Shown here in pieces: positions 43,179 through 51,500 of a stretch of DNA of 64,000 bases. The notes beneath the pieces are model-generated. The model did not search any database. It was not told the origin of the DNA and saw nothing but the letters and a program-made list of their open reading frames with translations. The DNA is taken from contig NZ_JAPDDP010000008.1 of assembly GCF_027587195.1 (NCBI RefSeq), positions 62,001 to 126,000 of the forward strand, written 5' to 3'. The position numbers and the translations under genes were made by a program. Position 1 is the first letter of the stretch. Each line of letters begins with the position of its first letter. Source of the stretch: Solirubrobacter phytolaccae (lineage in GTDB: Bacteria; Actinomycetota; Thermoleophilia; Solirubrobacterales; Solirubrobacteraceae).

Positions 43179-43898
43179 TCAGCGCAGCATCGCGATCGTC
43201 GCGAAGCGGCCCGTGTCCTTCGCGACGCGCCAGGAGTAGAACTCGTCGAGGTGGCGGGCGGTGGAGACGCCCGCGACCTCGATCCGGGTGACGCCGGCGG
43301 AGCGCAGGTCGTACGCGTTCGCGGCCCACAGGTCGAACAGGGCTTTGCCGTCGACGCCCGCGTCGCGCAGGATCGGCGCGTCGTCGTACGCGGCACGCGC
43401 CGCCTCGATCACGTCGGGGCCGACCTCGTACTCGTCGGGGCCGATCGACGGGCCGATCGCGGCGACGAGCGACGCCGGGTCCGAGCCGAAGCGGTCGACC
43501 ATGGCGTGCACGGTGGCGGACGCGATGCGCGCGACCGTGCCCTGCCAGCCCGCGTGAGCGAGCCCGAGCGCGTGCTGCTCGGGGTCGTACACGAGCACGG
43601 GCACGCAGTCGGCCATGATCACGCACAGCGGGAGGCCGGGCGTGTCGGTGATCAGGGCGTCGGCGCCTTCGACGACCTGGGGCGCGTCGACCGCGGCGAC
43701 GACGTCGCTGTGGACCTGGACGCACCAGACGGCCGCCTCGGGCAGGTCGTAGGCGGCGAACAACCGCGGCGCGTGCTCGGCGCGGGCGGCGCGGCTCAGG
43801 TCGATGCCGCCGACGCGGGTCGTGACCAGCGCGTCCACCCCTGACGGCAGCGACTCGAAGCGGTAGACGCGCAGCCCGTCGCGCTCGTCAGGACGCAC
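43179..43898 (-). CDS. pgeF: Peptidoglycan editing factor / laccase-domain protein (YfiH family)
   Basis: A 239-residue protein of the PgeF/YfiH family. Zinc-site and family blocks are VWCVQVHSDVVAAV, LCVIMADCVPVLVYD and LGLAHAGWQGTVARI, then IGPSIGPDEYEVG. PgeF removes L-Ser wrongly added to UDP-MurNAc, keeping the stem peptide correct. GTG 43898 was chosen: it overlaps the murD end by 11 bp, and the longer frame upstream is out of character. Third gene of the murL-murD-pgeF operon, which makes a joint role in cell-wall precursor quality very likely. Confidence 0.88.
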   Translation of the reverse strand: MRPDERDGLRVYRFESLPSGVDALVTTRVGGIDLSRAARAEHAPRLFAAYDLPEAAVWCVQVHSDVVAAVDAPQVVEGADALITDTPGLPLCVIMADCVPVLVYDPEQHALGLAHAGWQGTVARIASATVHAMVDRFGSDPASLVAAIGPSIGPDEYEVGPDVIEAARAAYDDAPILRDAGVDGKALFDLWAANAYDLRSAGVTRIEVAGVSTARHLDEFYSWRVAKDTGRFATIAMLR

Positions 43899-45192
43899 GG
43901 GCGAGCTCCGCGAAGTGGTCGCCGCGCACGGCGAAGTTCTTGTGCGTGTTGAAGCTCGGAGCGGCGGGGGAGAGCAGGACGACGGTGCCGGGCCGCGCGA
44001 CGGCACGCGCCGCGGCCACGGCGGCTTCCAGATCGCTGACGAGCGTCGCCCGGTCGTGCGGGACGCCCGCCGCCCACGCCGCGTCGACCAGTCGCGCGCC
44101 GGTGTCGGGCAGCGCGAGCACGCGGGCGCCGCGCGCGGCCAGCGTCACGCCGAGCGCCGCGTAGTCCTGCGCGCGGTCGAAGCCGCCGCCGATCAGCACG
44201 ATGTCGGCGTCCGGGAAGCTCTCGATCGCGAACTTCGCGGCCTCCGGCTCGGTGGAGATGCTGTCGTCGACCCAGCGCACGCCGCCGGCCTCGTGGACGA
44301 TCTGGAGCCGGTGGTCGAGGCCGACGAAGTCCGCCAGCGCGGCCGCCGGGTCTTCCAGCGACACGCCCACGGCCTCCAAGGCCGTCAAAGCCCCGCAGAC
44401 GTTCAGCGCGTTGTGACGACCGATCAGCGGCAGCGCGGCGATCGCTTGATGCCCGCGGGCGACGGCGCCGTCCTCGCGCACGTGCCAGCCAGGCTCGGCG
44501 CCGAACGTGAGCACGTCCGCGTCAGCCACCCGCGGCGCGGCCATCACCAGCGGCGCGGTCGCGTTGAGCACGCACCGCCGTACGCCCGGCAGCGTCAGCA
44601 GCCGCAGCTTGTCGGCCCGGTAGGCCTCGACGCTCCCGTGCCAGTTCACGTGCTCGGCGTAGACGTTGCTCACCACGGCGGTCTCGGGCCCGGTCGCCAG
44701 ATCGGCGATCTGGTAGCTCGAGAGCTCGATCACCGCCAGCGCCTCGGAGTCCAGCAGGTCCAGCGCGGGCGCCCCGATGTTGCCTCCCAGCTCCACCGGC
44801 ACGCCGGCCGCCGCGACCAGGTGCGCGATCAGCTTCGACGTCGTCGACTTGCCCTTGGTCGCGGTCACGCCGATCACGTCGCGGCCCTCGCGCTCGGCCA
44901 TCCACAGCGCGGTCGGCGTGGTCGTGCGCAGCCCGCGCAGCTCGGGCCGGTAGATCGAGACGCCGGGTGAGCGCACCACGACGTCGCAGGAGCGCAACGC
45001 GTCCGGCGCCCCCGCGGCGTCGACCACGAGCGCGCCGTCCGTCAGCTCGGGCGCGTCCGCCGGCTCCTCCAGCACGACGACCGCGACCCGCGCCCGCGGC
45101 AGCCGCTCCGCCACGTGGCGCGCGAACGAGCGCGTCTCGAGGCCGGCGCCCCAGACGCCGATCGTCAGCCCGTCAAGCGCGGAGAAGCGCAT
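43888..45192 (-). CDS. murD: MurD-type UDP-MurNAc-L-Ala:glutamate ligase (MurD2-like)
   Basis: A 434-residue Mur ligase. The ATP loop is GVTATKGKSTTSKLI (about 108-122), followed by LGGNIGAPALDLL, the acid/His pair region YAEHVNWHGSVEAY, and GLDHRLQIVHEAGGVRWVDDS, where the third domain begins. Length and order are normal. In Xanthomonas a MurD paralogue (MurD2) adds L-Glu and the neighbouring MurL then inverts it. Because a murL gene overlaps this one by 20 bp, this ligase is probably specific for L-Glu, not D-Glu. That specificity cannot be read from the sequence by eye. Confidence 0.88.
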   Translation of the reverse strand: MRFSALDGLTIGVWGAGLETRSFARHVAERLPRARVAVVVLEEPADAPELTDGALVVDAAGAPDALRSCDVVVRSPGVSIYRPELRGLRTTTPTALWMAEREGRDVIGVTATKGKSTTSKLIAHLVAAAGVPVELGGNIGAPALDLLDSEALAVIELSSYQIADLATGPETAVVSNVYAEHVNWHGSVEAYRADKLRLLTLPGVRRCVLNATAPLVMAAPRVADADVLTFGAEPGWHVREDGAVARGHQAIAALPLIGRHNALNVCGALTALEAVGVSLEDPAAALADFVGLDHRLQIVHEAGGVRWVDDSISTEPEAAKFAIESFPDADIVLIGGGFDRAQDYAALGVTLAARGARVLALPDTGARLVDAAWAAGVPHDRATLVSDLEAAVAAARAVARPGTVVLLSPAAPSFNTHKNFAVRGDHFAELARAS

Positions 45193-46573
45193 CCACGTGG
45201 TCGATCAGCTCGTCGGGCACGTTGTGCGCCGCGCTGAGCGCGAGCGCCGACGACACGCGCGCGGGATCGTCCCCGCGCACCGACAGCACCTCGGCCACGA
45301 GCTTGGCGACCACCGGGCGGTGCTTCCAGCGCGGGTCGGCGGCCAGCAGCGAGATCGCGGCGAGCGACTCCTCCTCCTCGCCGACGCACTCGAACGGCTT
45401 GTGCCCGCCGGTCGCGGTCAGCAGCGCGAAGCCCTCGTACTGGTCGAGGTCGTCGAGCATCGCCTTGCCGAAGATGTCGCGCAGCGCGTCCGGCTCCATG
45501 AACGGGGCGAGCACGAGGAACACGAACCGGCACTTGGGGCAGTTCCCGCACCAGGACGCCAGCCGCAGCTCCGGATCCAGGCGGAAGATCGCGTTGCAGC
45601 TCGTGAACGCCGCGTGGTACTGCGGCAGCCCGGCGAAGGTGCGCGCGATGCCGAGCTCCGACGCCGGCCGCAGGAGCGAGAACAGGTCCACGGGCGCGCC
45701 CGTCTCACCGATCGCGCCGCGCAGCAGCGCCTCGGCGCGCGCGCTCTTGGAGAACTGGTGGTTGACCTCGACGCCGTCGTAGACGACGTTGCCGGCGGAC
45801 GCGGAACGCTCGTTGGCCAGCGTCACCGTGTCGTAGCCGTTCAGCGCCGCGGTCAGCAGCGCCACGCAGGAGACGATCGCCGTGATCGGCACGTGGCCGT
45901 TGAGCGCGCCGGAGCGATTCAGCTCGCCGAGTTGCTTCAGCGGCAGCCGCCGCTGGGCGATCAGCCGCTCCACGCCCGCGACCGCGGCGGTGCGCTGCAT
46001 GGCCGGGTCGTCGCGGACGGAGAACAGCGTGAAGTCCAGGCCCGAGTGGCGCACGATCTCCAGCGCCACGACCGAGTCCTTGCCGCCGCCGACCGGCACG
46101 AGCACACGCTGCGGGGCGCGCCGCTCCACCGCGACGTCGCGCGCCGGGCCCCGCGGGAAGCGCGGCCGCGGCAACGCGCCGAGCTGGTTGACGACCGCGA
46201 ACTCGCCGAGGCCCTCCGAGTACAGGGCCTCCAGGAACGCCGCGGTCGCCGGGCCGGGCGTGCCCGTCTCGCAGGCGACCTTCGGCGGCGCCGCGGTCTT
46301 GTAGTAGCTGACGCCCGCGACCCAGTGCAGCAGGTCCAGGATCGGCTCTACGGCGGCCAGATCCGCACCCTCGGGCACGGGCACGTCGAACTCCTCGACG
46401 AACTCGTGCTCGTCGTCGAGCGCGTACACCAGGCGCACCGCGCCTTCGGGGGAGAGCGAGCGCTCCGTGAAGCGGAACGTGCGGTACTTCGAGGGGTCGA
46501 ACAAACCGCCGGTAGGGTATCCGCCCCTCGTGCGCGCGAAGTGGATCCCGATCGGTGTGGCGGTGCTCGCCAT
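45173..46573 (-). CDS. murL: UDP-MurNAc-L-Ala-L-Glu epimerase
   Basis: A 466-residue cytoplasmic protein matching the MurL family, which inverts the terminal L-Glu of UDP-MurNAc-L-Ala-L-Glu in an ATP-dependent step. Features: LLHWVAGVSYYKTAAPP, GLGEFAVVNQLG, an ATP-pyrophosphatase-like loop VPVGGGKDSVVALEI, ELNRSGALNGHVPITAI, LANERSASAGN, EVNHQFSKSARAE, and a Cys cluster WCGNCPKCRFVFLVLAPF. ATG 46573 gives the longest frame but overlaps the divergent gene; TTG 46504 (LFDPSKYRTF) avoids this and matches where family similarity begins. First gene of the operon. It would replace or supplement glutamate racemase. Confidence 0.85.
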   Translation of the reverse strand: MASTATPIGIHFARTRGGYPTGGLFDPSKYRTFRFTERSLSPEGAVRLVYALDDEHEFVEEFDVPVPEGADLAAVEPILDLLHWVAGVSYYKTAAPPKVACETGTPGPATAAFLEALYSEGLGEFAVVNQLGALPRPRFPRGPARDVAVERRAPQRVLVPVGGGKDSVVALEIVRHSGLDFTLFSVRDDPAMQRTAAVAGVERLIAQRRLPLKQLGELNRSGALNGHVPITAIVSCVALLTAALNGYDTVTLANERSASAGNVVYDGVEVNHQFSKSARAEALLRGAIGETGAPVDLFSLLRPASELGIARTFAGLPQYHAAFTSCNAIFRLDPELRLASWCGNCPKCRFVFLVLAPFMEPDALRDIFGKAMLDDLDQYEGFALLTATGGHKPFECVGEEEESLAAISLLAADPRWKHRPVVAKLVAEVLSVRGDDPARVSSALALSAAHNVPDELIDHVDALLRA

Positions 46574-47075
46574 CGGCGTCGGCCTGTGGTGGGTGATCGG
46601 CGCCTGGACCTACGACGACCTCGCGCACGGCTCCACGTCCGGCGTCGGGTCGGACGCCGAGCTCATCGGGGACGACCTCGACGGCGAGATCGCCGAGAAG
46701 CCCCTGCGACCGGGCCGGACCACCGACTACACCGTCACCGTCCGCAACGACGGCGGGCGGACGGTCGAGATCACCGGCATCGGGTCCGACGAGCCGAACC
46801 TCCCCGGCCTGCTGGAGCAGGTGCGCGTGCGCCGGATGTTCAACGTGGGCGTCCCGGACGTCCAGTACAAGCCGTTCGCGCCGCTGAAGCTCGAGCCCGG
46901 CGAGGAGGCGATCTACGTGATCGACCTGAAGATGCCGACGTGCGGCAACCTCGCGCCGAACTCGTCGCTCGTCCTCGACCACTTCGACGTGCGCTTCAAA
47001 GCCTTCGTGTTCAACCGTCGGCAGACGCTGCCGCTGGTCACGCCGATCCACATCCGGCGCGGGGACAACTGCTGA
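46530..47075 (+). CDS. Small exported/membrane-anchored beta-sandwich protein
   Basis: A 181-residue protein with an N-terminal membrane anchor ([19 protein letters not shown]) and an extracytoplasmic beta domain: [19 protein letters not shown], then [18 protein letters not shown] with one Cys pair candidate (MPTCGN and DNC at the end). GTG 46530 was chosen for the anchor; it overlaps the long form of murL. Function unknown. Divergent from murL, so the two may share a promoter region. Confidence 0.7.
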   Translation: MRAKWIPIGVAVLAIGVGLWWVIGAWTYDDLAHGSTSGVGSDAELIGDDLDGEIAEKPLRPGRTTDYTVTVRNDGGRTVEITGIGSDEPNLPGLLEQVRVRRMFNVGVPDVQYKPFAPLKLEPGEEAIYVIDLKMPTCGNLAPNSSLVLDHFDVRFKAFVFNRRQTLPLVTPIHIRRGDNC

Positions 47076-47084
47076 CAGATACGT

Positions 47085-47114
47085 GAAGCTATCATCGAAT
47101 TCGATGACTTCTTC
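47085..47114. promoter_or_regulatory. Palindromic operator over the LLM oxidoreductase start
   Basis: The 16-bp perfect palindrome TCATCGAATTCGATGA (47092-47107) covers the ATG at 47104 and extends as GAAG-N3-palindrome-N3-CTTC (47085-47088 and 47111-47114). A MarR-family gene is the second gene of the operon, so this is the likely autoregulatory site. Binding there would block both promoter and translation start. Confidence 0.65.
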
Positions 47115-48120
47115 ACCGATCTCGGTGCCGCTCTCGATCCTCGATCTCGCGCAGATCCCCGAGGGTGGGAACGCGCAGACCGCCCTCCACCGCTCGCGTG
47201 AGCTCGCCCAGCACGCCGAGCGCCTCGGCTACAACCGCTTCTGGCTGGCCGAGCACCACAACATGGCGGGGATCGCGAGCGCGGCGACGTCGGTGGCGAT
47301 CGGCTTCGTCGCCGAGGGCACGAGCACGATCCGCGTCGGCGCCGGCGGGGTCATGCTGCCCAACCACGCGCCGCTGGTCATCGCGGAGCAGTTCGGCACG
47401 CTGGACGCGCTCTACCCGGGCCGGATCGACCTCGGCCTCGGCCGTGCGCCCGGCACCGACCAGCCGACGATGCGCGCGCTGCGCCGGGACTTCACGAGCG
47501 CGGACACGTTCCCGCAGGACGTCCAGGAGCTGCAGGCGCTGCTCGGCGACCCCGCGCCCGGCCAGCACATCCAGGCCGTCCCCGGCCAGGGCTCGCACAT
47601 CCCGCTGTGGATCCTCGGCTCGAGCCTGTTCGGCGCCCAGCTCGCCGCGGCGCTCGGCCTCCCGTACGCGTTCGCCTCGCACTTCGCGCCCGCCGCGCTC
47701 GTGCCCGCGTTGCAGGTCTACCGCGAGCGCTTCCAGCCGTCCGCTCAGCTGGATCGCCCGTACGCGATGCTCGCCGCGAACGTGATCATCGCCGACGACG
47801 ACGCGACCGCCACGCGCCTCGCGACGTCCCAGCAGAAGTCGTTCATCGACGGCGCGTTCCGCCGCCAGCGCACGCTGCTGCAGCCGCCGATCGACTCGAT
47901 CGACGACTACTGGACGCCGCAGGAGAAGGCGCAGCTGGAAGGCATGCTGAGCTGCTCGTTCGTCGGCTCGTCCGAGACCGTGCACCAGCAGATCGCCGAC
48001 TTCGTGGGCGAGCACGCCCCGGACGAGCTGATCGTGGCCACGTCGACCTTCGACCAGCAGGCGCGCCTGGACTCGCTCGAGGCGCTCGCCACCCTGACGG
48101 ATGCCGCCGTACGCGCTTGA
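47104..48120 (+). CDS. Luciferase-like monooxygenase (LLM, MsnO8-like)
   Basis: A 338-residue flavin-dependent oxidoreductase. Family blocks: [61 protein letters not shown] and [16 protein letters not shown]. This is the MsnO8/YhbW subgroup of bacterial-luciferase-like proteins, which use FMNH2 or F420 on small organic molecules. A GTG at 47083 would add seven residues but reads through the palindrome; ATG 47104 fits the palindrome and a short or absent leader. Its end overlaps the MarR gene by 20 bp. Confidence 0.88.
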   Translation: MTSSPISVPLSILDLAQIPEGGNAQTALHRSRELAQHAERLGYNRFWLAEHHNMAGIASAATSVAIGFVAEGTSTIRVGAGGVMLPNHAPLVIAEQFGTLDALYPGRIDLGLGRAPGTDQPTMRALRRDFTSADTFPQDVQELQALLGDPAPGQHIQAVPGQGSHIPLWILGSSLFGAQLAAALGLPYAFASHFAPAALVPALQVYRERFQPSAQLDRPYAMLAANVIIADDDATATRLATSQQKSFIDGAFRRQRTLLQPPIDSIDDYWTPQEKAQLEGMLSCSFVGSSETVHQQIADFVGEHAPDELIVATSTFDQQARLDSLEALATLTDAAVRA

Positions 48121-48532
48121 GCCGGCGGCCGAGCACGCCGAGATCCGCGGGGCGCTGCACGAGCTCGTCGGGCGTTTCCTCGCGGACTACGACCGCGCCG
48201 CCGCCGCGCACGGGCTGACGCTCACGCAGGCCCGCGTGCTCGGATTCGCGGCGTGCGAGCCGCTGTCGCAGCGCCAGCTCGCCGCCCGCTTCGGCTGCGA
48301 CCCGTCCAACATCTCGGTGCTCGTGGACCGGCTCGTCGAGCGCGAGCTGGTGGAGCGGCGCCCGGACCCGAGTGACGGGCGCGTGAAGCTGATCGCCGCG
48401 ACCGAGGCCGGCAAGGCGCTCGCGCTGCGCTGCTGCGAGGACCGCGCGTGGCTGGGCGCCAAGCTCGACGCGCTTGCGCCCGAAGAGCTGGAGACCGTGC
48501 GCGACGCGCTCAGATTTCTGACTAAAGAGTGA
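48101..48532 (+). CDS. MarR-family regulator of the LLM operon
   Basis: A 143-residue winged-helix repressor: [20 protein letters not shown] is the helix-turn-helix, and [19 protein letters not shown] the wing. ATG 48101 lies inside the LLM gene. Co-transcription plus the palindrome at the operon start suggests feedback control by a ligand that the oxidoreductase destroys. Confidence 0.88.
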   Translation: MPPYALEPAAEHAEIRGALHELVGRFLADYDRAAAAHGLTLTQARVLGFAACEPLSQRQLAARFGCDPSNISVLVDRLVERELVERRPDPSDGRVKLIAATEAGKALALRCCEDRAWLGAKLDALAPEELETVRDALRFLTKE

Positions 48533-48589
48533 GGAACCTCATCCTTTGGGGGGAGGGCCGGACCGCGAGGTCCATTTAGGCTCGCGCCC

Positions 48590-51500
48590 ATGCGCTCCCT
48601 GGTCGCCGCGCTCGCGGCCCTGCTCCTCGCCGTGCCTGCCAGCGCCGAGGCGCAGACCACGCTCTCGATGTCGGGGGTCGGGGCAGCGCTGACCGCCTCT
48701 TCGGGCCCCAACGGCGGCGGTGTGAGCGTGACGGGCGGCGGCTACTACAACGGCCCGTCCTTCTACACCTTCACGCGCGCGCCGAACTTCGGTCCGTCCA
48801 GCGTGATCGGGTCGATCCTGGACGGCGATCCGTGCGAGTCCGGCGGCACGGGGCGGGTGTCGTGCCTCACGCCGCCGTCCTCGGTGACGTTCAGCGGCGG
48901 GACCGGCCCCGACACGATCTACATCGGCTCGCCGGCGTCGGGGGGCGTCAACGTCACCTCGATCAACACGGGCGGCGGCAACGACAACGTGCGGGTCGGC
49001 GGGTACGGCTCGCGCGGGCCGATCGACGGCGGCGAGGGCACCGACATGATCGCCCCGCACTTCACGTACCTCGCGAGCGGTGGCGGCTGGACGATCGACC
49101 TCGCCGCGGGCACGGTCACCGCCAACGGCGCGCCCGGCACCTCGTACTCGGCCAAGAACTTCGAATGGGTCGAGCTTGACACCAGCCTCGGGGCGCCGGG
49201 CGGCACGCACACGGTCTACGGCACGGAGGGCCCGAACACGGTCTACGGCGGCCGGGGCGGAGTGCAGACGATCTTCGGCCGCGGCGGCGACGACTACCTC
49301 GTGGCGGGCGTCTTCGACAAGGCCGTCATCGACGGCGGGAGCGGGAACGACCAGATTTCCGGCGGTCAGCTGGACGACGTCCTCACGGGCGGCCCCGGCG
49401 CGGACAAGTTCAACTGCCGCGAGGGTGTCGATCTCGTCACCGACTTCACCCCCACCGAGGGCGACACGATCACCGCCGACTGCGAGCAGGTGCTCCCGGC
49501 CGAGTTCGACATCACCCGCGTCGGCCGCGGCGAGTACACGTTCCACTCGCGGATCGTGGCCGAGCCCGCCGTCCAGCCGCTGCGGCTGAGCTGGGACTAC
49601 GGCAACGGCAAGACCGACGGCGACTTCACGATCGGCCGCACGACCTACGAAAAGCCCGGCACGTACTCCGTCGTCCACCGCGCGCTCGACATCAACAACA
49701 CGCCGTACCGCAAGACGAAGACGCTGGAGATCCCGGCGCCGGCGCTCGACGTCGGCGTCTCGATCGACGAAGGCGCGCTGTCCGGCGGGCGGATGCCGCT
49801 CGACACCTGGGTCAACGCCAAGGTGCGCGTCTCCTCGACCGGCGACGAGGGCGTCGGCGACCTGTCGAGCATCACCTTCACGGGCGGGCAGCTCCTGAAG
49901 GCGGGCGGTGACGCGCAGGTCGATCTCGAGCTGCCCGCGAACCCGACGGCGTTCACGCTCGCGCCCGGCAAGCACGTCGACTTCGACGTGCGCGTGAGGG
50001 CCCGCACGCGCGGGGAGCTGGCGCTCACGTCGGCGGTCACCGGCAAGGACGCGGCCGGGGGCGCCGCCGCGGACACCGGCTCCTACCTGGTCCGCACGGG
50101 CCAGGACCTGCAGGTCACGGTCACCGCCGCGCCGGCCGAGCTCAAGCTCGAGGTCGACAGCAAGGGCAAGCCGATCAAGCAGCCCGTCACGCTGACCGTG
50201 CGCGTGCGCAACGTCTCCGGCCAGGCGGCCGAGTCGCTCAAGCTCAACCTGTCGCCCGCGCTGCGCACCGCCACGGGCTACAACCCGTCCGCGCCGTTCC
50301 CGCTGCAGCTCACCAAGGCCGTCGGCCCGCCCGAGACGCCGCTCACCAACGCCACGGCGCACGACCTGCCGGTGCGCAACCTGGCTGCCGGCGAGGCCAC
50401 CGACCTCACCTTCATGGCCGACGCGGCGAACAAGGCCATCGTCGACGTCACGGCCGTCGCCCGCGGCGTGGCCGTCGAGGCCGGCTCGCTCCCGCGACGC
50501 GAGATCTCCGGCAACGGCGCGGGTGCCGTCCGGATCGACCAGCCCAAGCTGGTCGCGCTCACCGCCGAGGACGTGTCCCACGTGTCGATCAAGGCCGGCC
50601 AGCGTTGGAGCTACACCGGCCACGTCGAGAACCTCAGCCCGGACACCGACGTCACCGTCTTCGTGTTCGCCAAGCGCAAGGAGAACGTCGTCGACGGCCA
50701 GCTGTCGTCGCTGCTCGAGCCCGGCCAGTGCACGTGCGGCGTGTACAAGCGCCTGGAGCCGGGCGAGCGGATCGACGTGCAGGCCTCAATGGGCTCCACC
50801 GCCGACGGCGGCACGCGCGGCAGCATCGAGATCGGGATCGTCGGCGAGGTCCACGAGTCCGCGGGCAACCGCAAGCTCGCGACGGGCGACATCGTCATCG
50901 CGCCCGGCGCCGACCAGCGCACGGCGAGCATCGACCTCACCCAGCCCGTCAACGACCCGTTCTCGCTCAGCGAGGCGGGCTGGCTGATGACCGACAGCGC
51001 GGCGCGCGCGTTCGGCGCGCGGGTGACCGGGGCGTACGAGAGCGCGGCGGCGGCGCTGGCCTCGGCCCAGACGTTCGCGGAGACGCCGAAGTCGCTGTAC
51101 CTGCAGCGGGTCATCGCGTTCATCCACGAGGAGGTCCCGGAGGCCGTCGCGCGCACGCGCAGCGAGATCGCCTACACGCTGCAGGAGATGGCCGGCCTGA
51201 GCGCCGAGGAGGCGCTGCGGGTCTCCGACCAGGCGCTCACGACCGGCATGATCAAGACCAGCGAGGCGTGGGACAACGCCACCTGGCAGGACATGTCGCG
51301 CACCACCGGCACGCTGCTCGGCACGCTCGCTCCCGACATCGCGCTCGAAGCCGCGATGCCCGCGCTCGCCGCGTGCAAGCTGCTCAAGTACGGCGGCAAG
51401 CCGGCGATGCTGCGCAAGGCGGCCAAGCTCGGCGAGACGCGGGCCGGCCGCCTGCTCGCGAAGGGGTTGGAAGGCCTCGTCCCGGGGGACGAGATCTCCT

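Noticed and set aside
48539-50623. Long minus-strand open frame (694 aa) opposite the giant secreted protein
   Set aside because: Arg/Val/Asp-rich shadow of a GC-rich gene; the plus strand has a signal peptide, domains and coherent codon bias.
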